From the NCBI GenBank assembly GCA_017443685.1, contig JAFSYD010000080.1, positions 1-5,032 on the forward strand: DNA of 5,032 bases, written 5' to 3'. The translations under genes were made by a program, and so were the position numbers. Within the stretch, counting starts at the first letter, position 1. The number at the start of each line of letters is the position of its first letter. Positions 1-5,032 of this stretch are shown here, piece by piece. The DNA is from Lachnospiraceae bacterium (lineage in GTDB: Bacteria; Bacillota; Clostridia; Lachnospirales; Lachnospiraceae). The notes beneath the pieces are model-generated. The model was not told the origin of the DNA. It searched no databases and saw only the letters and a list, made by a program, of their open reading frames with translations.

Positions 1-164
1 AAAATATGATGTATAATGTCATATATTCCGAACGGGAAGAACAGCTTGATAATATCGTAAATGATATCTTTCATAAGCTGAAAAACAAACCAAACGTGAT
101 CAACATTTTCATTGAAAAAGATTGCTCTTTCCTGTATGATAGGGAAAGAGCATTTTTATCATAA
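1..164 (+). CDS. 3' end of an unidentified upstream gene (partial)
   Basis: The frame starting at base 3 is open from the left edge to TAA at 162-164, about 53 codons. The other two forward frames carry early stops. The translation (…[15 protein letters not shown]… then [10 protein letters not shown]) looks like real protein: a charged helix followed by a short hydrophobic strand. ATG codons at 6 and 9 leave no room for a ribosome site, so the gene probably starts outside the window. I do not recognise the family. The codons are more AT-rich than those of proS. The last dozen codons run through the terminator hairpin at 123-157, so the stop lies 5 nt beyond the T-run, which is unusual. The alternative is that this is a chance open frame and the window starts in an intergenic region. 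Confidence 0.45.
   Translation, partial: NMMYNVIYSEREEQLDNIVNDIFHKLKNKPNVINIFIEKDCSFLYDRERAFLS
112..140 (+). promoter_or_regulatory. sigma-A promoter for proS, embedded in the terminator
   Basis: TTGAAA (112-117) and TATGAT (135-140) each match the sigma-A consensus at five of six positions and are separated by exactly 17 bp. Transcription would start near 146-148, giving a leader of about 38 nt before proS. The -10 box lies in the loop of the upstream terminator. No T-box element (specifier stem or the conserved AGGGUGGNACCGCG bulge) is visible in this short leader. Confidence 0.7.
123..157 (+). terminator. intrinsic terminator upstream of proS
   Basis: TGCTCTTTCC (123-132) pairs perfectly with GGAAAGAGCA (143-152), giving a 10-bp stem with a 10-nt loop, followed at once by TTTTT (153-157). 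This is a standard Rho-independent terminator for transcripts arriving from the left. Only 15 nt separate it from the proS ribosome site, so no promoter fits between them. The proS promoter appears to overlap the hairpin instead, with its -10 box in the loop. A transcript started there would lack the 5' arm and could not form the hairpin. Confidence 0.8.
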
Positions 165-184
165 TATCAAGCAGGAGCAATACT

Positions 185-1621
185 ATGGCAGAGAAAAAAC
201 TGGTCGAAGAGATCACCTCGATGGACGAGGATTTTACCCAGTGGTACACCGATGTTGTTAAAAAAGCCGAGCTGATGGACTACTCGTCGATCAAGGGCTG
301 TATGATCTTCAAGCCGAACGGCTACGCGATCTGGGAGAACATCCAGCGGCTGCTGGACGCACGCTTTAAAAAGACGGGCGTGGAAAATGTTTACCTCCCG
401 ATGTTCATTCCCGAGAGCCTGTTGGAAAAAGAAAAGGATCACGTCGAAGGTTTTGCTCCGGAGACGGCCTGGGTGACACATGGCGGAGAGGAGGAGCTGG
501 TGGAGCGGCTGGCGGTCCGTCCGACATCGGAAACGTTGTTCTGCGATCTGTATCACAATATCGTTCAGTCCTACCGTGATCTGCCGAAGGTATATAACCA
601 GTGGTGCTCTGTTGTCCGTTGGGAAAAGACGACGCGTCCGTTCCTTCGTTCTTCCGAGTTCTTATGGCAGGAGGGACACACGGCGCACGCAACGGCCGAG
701 GAGGCTGAGGAGCGTACGATCCAAATGCTGAATGTTTATGCGGATTTCTGCCGTGAGGATCTTGCGATCCCGATGATCAAAGGGCGAAAGACAGACAAGG
801 AGAAGTTTGCCGGCGCGGAGGCAACCTATACGATCGAGGCACTGATGCATGACGGTAAAGCGCTTCAGTCGGGAACGAGCCATAACTTCGGAGACGGTTT
901 TGCGCATGCGGTTGACATTACATATACGGATAAGGACAACAAGCTGTCCTATGTTCATCAGACCTCATGGGGCGTATCGACGCGTCTGATCGGTGCGCTT
1001 ATCATGGTGCACGGTGACGATTCCGGTCTGGTCCTGCCGCCGCATGTAGCGCCGGTACAGGTGATGGTGATCCCGATCCGTCAGGACGCGGACGGTGTAG
1101 CGGATGCGGCGAATGGCATCCGGGAGAGTCTGGCAAAAGGCGGTCTGCGTGCGAATGCCGATCTTTCCGACAAGCGCCCCGGATGGAAATTCTCCGAAGC
1201 AGAGATGCGTGGAATACCGCTTCGGATCGAGATCGGACCGAAGGATGTGGAAAGCGGTCAATGTGTGCTGGTCCGTCGCGACACGAGAGAAAAGGTGACG
1301 GTGGCGATCGACGACGCCTGTGAAAAAGCAGCCGAGCTTTTGGAAGTGATCCAGGCAGATATGCTCAGCCGTGCCGAGGCGCATCTGAACAGTCACATTT
1401 ATGAGGCGTTTTCATACGACGAGTTCAAAGATACGATCGAAAATAAGCCCGGTTTCATTCGCGCGATGTGGTGCGGCGAGGAAGCGTGTGAGCTTAAGAT
1501 CAAGGAAGATACGACAGCGACGAGCCGCTGTATGCCGTTTGAACAGGATACGATTTCAGATACCTGCGTTTGCTGCGGCAAGCCGGCGAAGAAGCTGGTA
1601 TATTGGGGGAAGGCATATTAA
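185..1621 (+). CDS. proS: prolyl-tRNA synthetase, short archaeal/eukaryotic-like type
   Basis: This cytoplasmic class II aminoacyl-tRNA synthetase activates proline with ATP and charges tRNA-Pro. At 478 aa it is full length for the short form of the family. In order: N-terminal helices and motif 1 (about 50-76); the proline-pocket loop PTSE (113-116); motif 2 around R145-H165 (RWEKT…[11 protein letters not shown]); QSGTSHNFG (228-236); motif 3 (263-290, with R267 and [14 protein letters not shown]); an anticodon-binding domain (about 290-390); and a C-terminal zinc-type domain with C430-x4-C435 and C461-x2-C464, ending in the conserved tyrosine Y478. Only about 95 residues separate motifs 2 and 3, so the roughly 180-residue INS editing domain of long bacterial ProRS is absent, and mischarged Ala-tRNA-Pro would need a separate deacylase. 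The ATG start has AGGAG at 173-177 with a 7-nt spacer. It is probably co-transcribed with cca. Confidence 0.97.
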   Translation: MAEKKLVEEITSMDEDFTQWYTDVVKKAELMDYSSIKGCMIFKPNGYAIWENIQRLLDARFKKTGVENVYLPMFIPESLLEKEKDHVEGFAPETAWVTHGGEEELVERLAVRPTSETLFCDLYHNIVQSYRDLPKVYNQWCSVVRWEKTTRPFLRSSEFLWQEGHTAHATAEEAEERTIQMLNVYADFCREDLAIPMIKGRKTDKEKFAGAEATYTIEALMHDGKALQSGTSHNFGDGFAHAVDITYTDKDNKLSYVHQTSWGVSTRLIGALIMVHGDDSGLVLPPHVAPVQVMVIPIRQDADGVADAANGIRESLAKGGLRANADLSDKRPGWKFSEAEMRGIPLRIEIGPKDVESGQCVLVRRDTREKVTVAIDDACEKAAELLEVIQADMLSRAEAHLNSHIYEAFSYDEFKDTIENKPGFIRAMWCGEEACELKIKEDTTATSRCMPFEQDTISDTCVCCGKPAKKLVYWGKAY

Positions 1622-1642
1622 AATTTGTGAAATGCGCGAATT

Positions 1643-1662
1643 GGAGAGAAGAAATATCTTTG
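1643..1662 (+). promoter_or_regulatory. ribosome binding site and TTG start of cca
   Basis: GGAGAG (1643-1648) lies 11 nt before TTG (1660-1662), with an extended purine run GGAGAGAAG. The spacer is slightly long. This start puts about 26 residues before the GGCVRD motif, which suits the family. The in-frame ATG at 1570 would overlap proS by 52 nt and add about 30 residues of proS-shadow sequence. The in-frame ATG at 1705 would remove the first helix. A GTG at 1627 is possible but has a poorly spaced site. Confidence 0.6.
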
Positions 1663-3003
1663 CTTAACATACAATTACCACAATCAGTTATTGATATCAT
1701 TCATATGATCGAATCCCACGGACACGAAGCCTATGCGGTAGGCGGCTGTGTCCGTGACTGCATTCTAGGTAAGACGCCGAATGACTGGGATATCACAACT
1801 TCGGCAAGGCCAAAAGAGATCAAGGCTTACTTCAACAGAACGATCGACACCGGGATCGAACATGGAACGGTTACCGTGCGTATGCGAGGGGAAAGCTTTG
1901 AGGTGACGACGTATCGGATCGACGGGGATTATGAAGATGGCAGACATCCGAAAGAAGTGACGTTTACCGGAAAGCTGAGTGACGATCTGCTGCGCCGTGA
2001 CTTTACGGTGAACGCGATGGCGTATCATCCCGTTAAGGGGCTTGTTGATATCTTTGGTGGCTACGATGACTTAAACGGGAAGGTGATCCGTGCGGTCGGT
2101 GATCCGACGGCCCGCTTTACGGAGGATGCGCTTCGGATGCTCCGTGCGATCCGCTTTGCTGCGAAGTTAGACTTTACCATAGAAGAAGCGACCTATGATG
2201 CGGTTCGCAAGATGTCAGCAAATCTGGCCAAAATCTCCCGGGAGCGTATCCAGGCCGAGATCGTAAAGCTGTTGCTTTCCGATCATCCCGAGCGGATGCG
2301 GGACGTATACCGAACGGGGCTTTCGGCTTCCTTTTTCCCTGAATGGGATGCGCTGTTTGCGACGCCGCAGCATTCGGTTCACCATTGCTTTGATGTTGGA
2401 GAGCATACGATCGCTGTATTATGTGCGCTGCCGCCGGAGAGGATCCTGCGGCTGGCCGGTGTCTTTCACGATATCGCAAAGCCGTTGACGCGACGGACGG
2501 ATGCAAAGGGGAGGGATCATTTTGTCGGTCACCCGCAGCTTGGGGCGCAGATGACAAAGGATATTCTGCGTCGAATGAAATTCGATAATGCGACGATCGA
2601 TACGGTAAGCGCACTCGTCAAATACCACGATGAGCGCCCCGCGCCGACAAAACGGAATATGCGCAGGCTTGCTGCACGGATCGGATCGGATCGGATGGAG
2701 GCGCTTTTTACCTTGAAGGAGGCTGACATCGTCGGGCAGAGTGATCATGAGCGCGAGGAGAAGCTGCAATCGGTGAAAAAGATGCGCGAAGAGTATCTTA
2801 GCGTTGTCTCAGAGGGGGAAGCCGTGCGGATTTCGGATCTGGCGATCAACGGAAAGGATCTTTTGGACGCAGGAATACCGCAAGGACGAGAAATAGGTGA
2901 AATATTAAAATTGCTTTTGAAAAAAGTGGTAGACACGCCCGAAGAAAATAATCGAACATATTTGCTCGAACAAGCGTGGTTATATCACGAATTAAAAAGA
3001 TAA
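1660..3003 (+). CDS. cca: CCA tRNA nucleotidyltransferase (class II) with HD domain
   Basis: This enzyme adds or repairs the 3'-terminal CCA of tRNAs from CTP and ATP without a nucleic-acid template, in the cytoplasm. From the TTG start it is 447 aa, normal for clostridial members. Seen in order: motif A with GGCVRD (28-33) and the metal-binding pair D42-x-D44 in NDWDITT; RRDFTVNAMAY (112-122); the nucleotide-selecting motif EDALRMLRAIRF (155-166), where D156 and R159 would read the incoming CTP or ATP; RNA-binding neck and body helices; and an HD phosphohydrolase-type domain with H249, H270-D271 in FHDIAK, GHP (290-292) and YHDERP (322-327). HD domains in this family are linked to 2',3'-cyclic phosphate or phosphatase activities; activity here is not shown. 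A poly(A) polymerase is the main alternative, but the EDxxR motif favours CCA addition. It lies 38 nt after proS, so the two are probably co-transcribed. Four CGGAT units lie in the coding region at 2677-2696. Confidence 0.93.
   Translation: MLNIQLPQSVIDIIHMIESHGHEAYAVGGCVRDCILGKTPNDWDITTSARPKEIKAYFNRTIDTGIEHGTVTVRMRGESFEVTTYRIDGDYEDGRHPKEVTFTGKLSDDLLRRDFTVNAMAYHPVKGLVDIFGGYDDLNGKVIRAVGDPTARFTEDALRMLRAIRFAAKLDFTIEEATYDAVRKMSANLAKISRERIQAEIVKLLLSDHPERMRDVYRTGLSASFFPEWDALFATPQHSVHHCFDVGEHTIAVLCALPPERILRLAGVFHDIAKPLTRRTDAKGRDHFVGHPQLGAQMTKDILRRMKFDNATIDTVSALVKYHDERPAPTKRNMRRLAARIGSDRMEALFTLKEADIVGQSDHEREEKLQSVKKMREEYLSVVSEGEAVRISDLAINGKDLLDAGIPQGREIGEILKLLLKKVVDTPEENNRTYLLEQAWLYHELKR
2677..2696 (+). 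repeat. (CGGAT)x4 pentanucleotide repeat inside cca
   Basis: Four perfect tandem CGGAT units encode R340-I-G-S-D-R-M346 within cca. The unit is not a multiple of three, so gain or loss of one unit would shift the reading frame and remove the last quarter of the protein. The encoded RIGSDRMEALF stretch looks like normal family sequence, so the repeat may simply reflect codon choice. Confidence 0.9.
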
Positions 3004-3064
3004 TAGTAAATTGTGATATGTCTCAACAGGATAAAAATGAACAGTTGACGCAGGATGCAACAAG

Positions 3065-3163
3065 GTGATCGAGTGCCGGCTACTGTCCGAGAACGAAATG
3101 ATCGTGTCGCAGTACCGGCATCCGGCCGAGCAGAGCAAGTCATCAGGAGGGAATCTGATATGA
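3065..3163 (+). CDS. possible small ORF in the lipoprotein leader (32 aa)
   Basis: A frame open from 3041 contains GTG at 3065 preceded by AGGA (3052-3055, 9-nt spacer). It ends at TGA 3161-3163, which overlaps the lipoprotein start codon as ATGA, an arrangement typical of translational coupling. The peptide begins VIECRLLSENEMIVSQYR and ends in GGNLI; I recognise no family. The base composition here is GC-rich like the flanking genes rather than AT-rich like the other gaps. Against coding: no ATG with a good site (an internal ATG lies at 3098), very short length, and the strong stem-loop at 3074-3120 explains part of the sequence constraint. A second tiny frame, ATG 3018 to TGA 3068 (MSQQDKNEQLTQDATR), overlaps it; a -1 shift would join the two, so this may be the remnant of one broken gene. 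Confidence 0.25.
   Translation: MIECRLLSENEMIVSQYRHPAEQSKSSGGNLI
3074..3120 (+). promoter_or_regulatory. long imperfect stem-loop in the lipoprotein leader
   Basis: TGCCGG (3074-3079) pairs with CCGGCA (3115-3120), TACTG (3081-3085) with CAGTA (3110-3114), CGA (3088-3090) with TCG (3107-3109), and ACGA (3093-3096) with TCGT (3102-3105). That makes 18 base pairs around an AATGA loop, with a bulged C at 3080, a TC bulge and one small internal loop. No T-run follows, so it is not an intrinsic terminator. It ends 24 nt before the lipoprotein ribosome site and could be a cis-acting RNA element, a processing site or a protein-binding site. It matches no riboswitch class I know. Confidence 0.5.
3145..3162 (+). 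promoter_or_regulatory. ribosome binding site and ATG that set the lipoprotein start
   Basis: AGGAGGG (3145-3151) lies 8 nt before ATG 3160-3162. This fixes the start over the in-frame upstream ATG at 3055, which would place 35 hydrophilic, arginine-rich residues in front of the export signal. Confidence 0.92.
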
Positions 3164-4593
3164 GGATTTTTCCAATTAAAAATTGTGTCGTCATGTTTGC
3201 AGCGGTACTTCTTTTTGTCGGATGCATGACAGGCTGTGCTGACGACGGGCATAATAAAAGCGACGGCGCCCTTCTGATGTCACAGACCAATGACAGTCAG
3301 GATGCGGACGACGGAGAAGAAGCTGCGGAAGACGATGAAGCGAAGGAGGAAGAGGCTGACGGCCGGGATGCGGATGGAACTGACGCGGGTCAGGATGAGG
3401 ATGCATACAGAAAGAAGGCCGAAGAGCTGCTTTCCGAGGGGAATCTGTACATTTTAACAGATCTGGATACAGAGGCGGAGCAGCTGACGTTAAAGAGCAT
3501 TCCGAACGGGAAGCGGCTGCGATATCGTTACACCCTGGGCACGCGATTTTTAAATAAGTATAACGAGGTACAGAGCGAAAGCAATTTTGTGCCGGGTGTG
3601 GTGGTTTCCATCGAAAAGAACGCCGAAAATGTGCTGGAAACGGTCACAATGAACGGTGATGTGTGGGTGGTGGAGAATTTAAAGAACTACTCGATCGACG
3701 AAGACCGGGGTATTTTTACCATCGGACAGACACGGTACCGACTGTCAGATCTGACTGAGGTTTTTGCGAACGGGGGAGAGGCGTCGATAGGTGATATCCG
3801 TGAATCAGACATCCTGCGCGTGGTCGGCTGGGAAAAGGACATTCTGTCCGTATCCGTGACGACGGGGCACGGTTATCTTGCGCTTGTGAATACGATCCTT
3901 TTCGACGACAGTATCATAAGCATCGGCGGCAAGATCCATATGCGCGTTACCGCGAACACGACGGTCGAGCTGACCGAAGGGGAATATGTGGTGACGGCGG
4001 CAAAGGACGGATACGGCGGCCAGGCAACGGTGGAGATCAAAAGCAACGAGCAGACCGTGCTTGATATGGCGCAGCTGAAGGGCGACGGGCCGAAGAAATG
4101 CAAGATCCGCTTTGTGATCGAAGCTGAGGGCGCAAGAGTGTTCATCGATCACGAGGAAGTTCCTGTGGAGAATGAGGTAGAGGTTACCTACGGACAGCAC
4201 AGGCTTAAGGTCATAGCAGACGGCTACGAACCCTGGGAAAAGGCGCTTGTCGTCAATTCGCCGACCGCGCAGCTGGAGCTTTCGTTGGTATCGAACGGAC
4301 AGGCGCAAAAAAAGGCGGAATATTCGGGCAACAGCCAGGCAGGCGGCACGAGCGGAGCAGATGCAGCCTCCAATACAAATGCGGCCGATTCGGGAAGTTC
4401 AGAAGGATCGTCTGCTGAAAGCAGTACCTCGTCGTCGGGGGCTTCTTCGTCGGAAGCATCCGGCACAAATGCGGCAGCCGGTTCTTCCGCAAGTACCGCG
4501 ACTTCGGGCACAACGGAAGAAGAGCGGCGCAATGCGGAAATTGATTATCTGACCACATTATCGAATATGATCTCGACTCTGACGGGGAATTAA
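3160..4593 (+). CDS. PEGA-domain lipoprotein of unknown function
   Basis: The protein is 477 aa and predicted to be exported and lipid-anchored on the outer face of the membrane. The N-terminus has basic residues R2 and K7, a hydrophobic core (V10-V20), then VGC22 and MTGC26; both are slightly off-consensus lipoboxes, so either cysteine could be lipidated. Residues 48-81 are a very acidic Asp/Glu/Gly linker. A beta-rich region of about 93-235 follows, with no family I recognise; FVPGVVVSIEKN and VWVVENLKNYSID are landmarks. Residues 236-306 resemble a degenerate PEGA repeat (ELTEGEYVVTAAKDGYGG). Residues 314-378 are a clear PEGA domain (ARVFIDHEEVP, then YGQHRLKVIADGYEPWE, 344-360). Residues 389-452 are Ser/Ala/Thr/Gly-rich low complexity, and 453-477 form a possible amphipathic helix. 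PEGA domains are common in surface proteins and are thought to bind or pack at the cell envelope; no enzymatic motif is visible. It follows cca by 156 nt and may share its transcript. Confidence 0.85.
   Translation: MRIFPIKNCVVMFAAVLLFVGCMTGCADDGHNKSDGALLMSQTNDSQDADDGEEAAEDDEAKEEEADGRDADGTDAGQDEDAYRKKAEELLSEGNLYILTDLDTEAEQLTLKSIPNGKRLRYRYTLGTRFLNKYNEVQSESNFVPGVVVSIEKNAENVLETVTMNGDVWVVENLKNYSIDEDRGIFTIGQTRYRLSDLTEVFANGGEASIGDIRESDILRVVGWEKDILSVSVTTGHGYLALVNTILFDDSIISIGGKIHMRVTANTTVELTEGEYVVTAAKDGYGGQATVEIKSNEQTVLDMAQLKGDGPKKCKIRFVIEAEGARVFIDHEEVPVENEVEVTYGQHRLKVIADGYEPWEKALVVNSPTAQLELSLVSNGQAQKKAEYSGNSQAGGTSGADAASNTNAADSGSSEGSSAESSTSSSGASSSEASGTNAAAGSSASTATSGTTEEERRNAEIDYLTTLSNMISTLTGN
4324..4515 (+). 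repeat. low-complexity Ser/Ala/Thr/Gly tail coding region
   Basis: This stretch encodes residues 389-452 of the lipoprotein, almost wholly Ser, Ala, Thr, Gly and Asn. An 11-bp direct repeat ACAAATGCGGC occurs at 4375-4385 and 4465-4475, exactly 90 bp (30 codons) apart and in frame, each copy encoding TNAA. Such tails usually act as flexible spacers in surface proteins and often vary in length between strains. Confidence 0.7.
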
Positions 4594-4618
4594 TACAGGA
4601 TGATTACAAAATGTTAAG

Positions 4619-4665
4619 AAATTTTTTATAAAATGTGACAAAAACGCGCAAAAATAGGCATTTTT
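4619..4665 (+). promoter_or_regulatory. phased A/T-tracts upstream of the hup promoter
   Basis: A/T tracts lie at 4619-4627 (AAATTTTTT), 4630-4633 (AAAA), 4640-4644 (AAAAA), 4650-4655 (AAAAAT) and 4660-4665 (ATTTTT). Their centres are about 10 bp apart, one per helical turn, which is the classic arrangement for intrinsically bent DNA. The last two also occupy the place of an UP element just before the -35 box. Confidence 0.55.
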
Positions 4666-4667
4666 CC

Positions 4668-4696
4668 TTGACATAGCAGGCTAAAAACGTTATAAC
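4668..4696 (+). promoter_or_regulatory. sigma-A promoter of hup
   Basis: TTGACA (4668-4673) is a perfect -35 box and TATAAC (4691-4696) is a five-of-six -10 box, separated by exactly 17 bp. The start site is expected near 4703, leaving a leader of about 67 nt before the hup ATG. A strong promoter fits an abundant nucleoid protein. Confidence 0.9.
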
Positions 4697-4709
4697 ATTT
4701 GAGTAAGTT

Positions 4710-4735
4710 ATTTGGAAAATAGCCCAAATGGCTGT
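4710..4735 (+). promoter_or_regulatory. two mutually exclusive small hairpins in the hup leader
   Basis: ATTTGG (4710-4715) can pair with CCAAAT (4724-4729). Alternatively ATAGCC (4719-4724) can pair with GGCTGT (4730-4735) with one G-U pair. The two share bases 4719-4729 and cannot form together. Both are only 6 bp and lie before AGGAGG (4754-4759) without covering it. Function is uncertain; mRNA stabilisation is possible. Confidence 0.25.
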
Positions 4736-4769
4736 ATTCATTATTAGTTCCAGAGGAGGAAATTAAGTT

Positions 4770-5032
4770 ATGAACAAGGCAGAGTTAGTTGCGGCAATGG
4801 CTGATAAGGCTGGTATTTCTAAGAAGGATGCTGAGAGCGCTTTAAAGGCATTTACGGATGTTGTTGCGGAAGAGTTGAAGAAGGGCGAGAAGATCCAGCT
4901 GGTAGGCTTTGGAACGTTCGAGGTTTCCAAGAGAGCTGCTCGTACCGGCCGTAATCCGCAGACGGGCGAAGAGATGAAGATTGCTGCATCGGTAGCGCCG
5001 AAGTTCAAGGCAGGCAAGGCTTTGAAGGACAT
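4770..5032 (+). CDS. hup: histone-like DNA-binding protein HU (3' end off the window)
   Basis: HU is a small dimeric nucleoid protein that bends and compacts DNA with little sequence preference and takes part in replication, recombination and gene regulation. The 87 codons present cover nearly all of the usual 90-odd residues. The N-terminal helical dimerisation part (1-40: MNKAELVAAMADKAGISKKD…) is followed by the signature VGFGTFEV (45-52) and the DNA-binding arm RTGRNPQTGEE (58-68), with P63 as the base-intercalating proline, then FKAGKALKD (79-87) at the edge. The start is set by AGGAGG (4754-4759) with a 10-nt spacer. Codons are biased to AAG, GCT, GTT and GGC, unlike the preceding genes, as expected for high expression. 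It has its own promoter. Confidence 0.97.
   Translation, partial: MNKAELVAAMADKAGISKKDAESALKAFTDVVAEELKKGEKIQLVGFGTFEVSKRAARTGRNPQTGEEMKIAASVAPKFKAGKALKD

Noticed and set aside
123..184. T-box riboswitch controlling proS
   Set aside because: The hairpin stands where a T-box terminator would be, but there is no T-box bulge sequence, antiterminator or specifier stem, and the predicted start site makes the leader too short.
167..556. Open frame of 129 codons on the minus strand opposite proS
   Set aside because: It lies entirely inside proS, which has complete family motifs; it has no recognisable domain. It is a shadow frame.
965..1396. Open frame of 143 codons on the minus strand opposite proS
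   Set aside because: Cys/His/Arg-rich shadow of the conserved motif 3 and anticodon domain region; no independent evidence.
2174..2614. Open frame of 146 codons on the minus strand opposite cca
   Set aside because: Shadow of the conserved cca coding region; no domain or credible start.
3045..3073. Promoter for the lipoprotein based on TTGACG at 3045-3050
   Set aside because: No -10-like hexamer occurs at 16-18 bp; the sequence there is GC-rich.
3055..3159. N-terminal extension of the lipoprotein from ATG 3055
   Set aside because: It would bury the lipoprotein signal 35 residues in, and the strong AGGAGGG site points to ATG 3160.
3805..4308. Open frame of 167 codons on the minus strand opposite the PEGA lipoprotein
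   Set aside because: It mirrors the two PEGA domains; composition is typical of antisense shadows, with no promoter seen.
4604..4632. Second hup promoter with TATAAA at 4627-4632
   Set aside because: The matching -35 (TTACAA) fits only three of six positions, and a near-perfect promoter lies downstream.
4650..4665. Terminator from AAAAAT-AGGC-ATTTTT
   Set aside because: The stem is six A-T pairs only, too weak for intrinsic termination, and no further T-run follows; better explained as phased A-tracts.

Overview
All recognisable genes read left to right. The window looks like the chromosome of a Clostridia-class Firmicute, probably of the Lachnospiraceae type. The reasons are strong AGGAGG-type ribosome sites, sigma-A promoters with exact 17-bp spacers, a short ProRS without the bacterial editing insert, an HD-containing CCA-adding enzyme, and a lipoprotein with PEGA domains. 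The taxon is an inference; nothing here fixes a species.

Layout: (i) 1-164, an AT-rich open frame, probably the 3' end of an upstream gene, overlapped by a good intrinsic terminator (123-157). A near-consensus promoter (112-140) lies inside that terminator and most likely drives proS. (ii) 185-1621, proS, prolyl-tRNA synthetase. (iii) 1660-3003, cca, the tRNA CCA-adding nucleotidyltransferase, probably starting at TTG 38 nt after proS. (iv) 3004-3159, a leader holding an 18-bp imperfect stem-loop and a possible 32-codon small ORF whose stop overlaps the next start as ATGA. (v) 3160-4593, an exported lipoprotein with an acidic linker, a beta-rich domain, one clear and one degenerate PEGA domain, and a Ser/Ala/Thr-rich tail. 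(vi) 4594-4769, an AT-rich region with helically phased A-tracts, a consensus promoter and a short leader. (vii) 4770 to the edge, hup, histone-like protein HU, cut a few codons before its expected end.

proS and cca act in one pathway: Cca builds or repairs the 3' CCA of tRNAs, and ProS charges tRNA-Pro on that end. Their spacing suggests one transcript. The lipoprotein may be read from the same transcript, since I see neither a convincing promoter nor a terminator between cca and it; its role is unknown. hup has its own strong promoter and begins a new unit.

I found no mobile element, CRISPR array, tRNA/rRNA gene or known riboswitch class. The least explained parts are the lipoprotein with its structured leader and the overlapping terminator and promoter ahead of proS.
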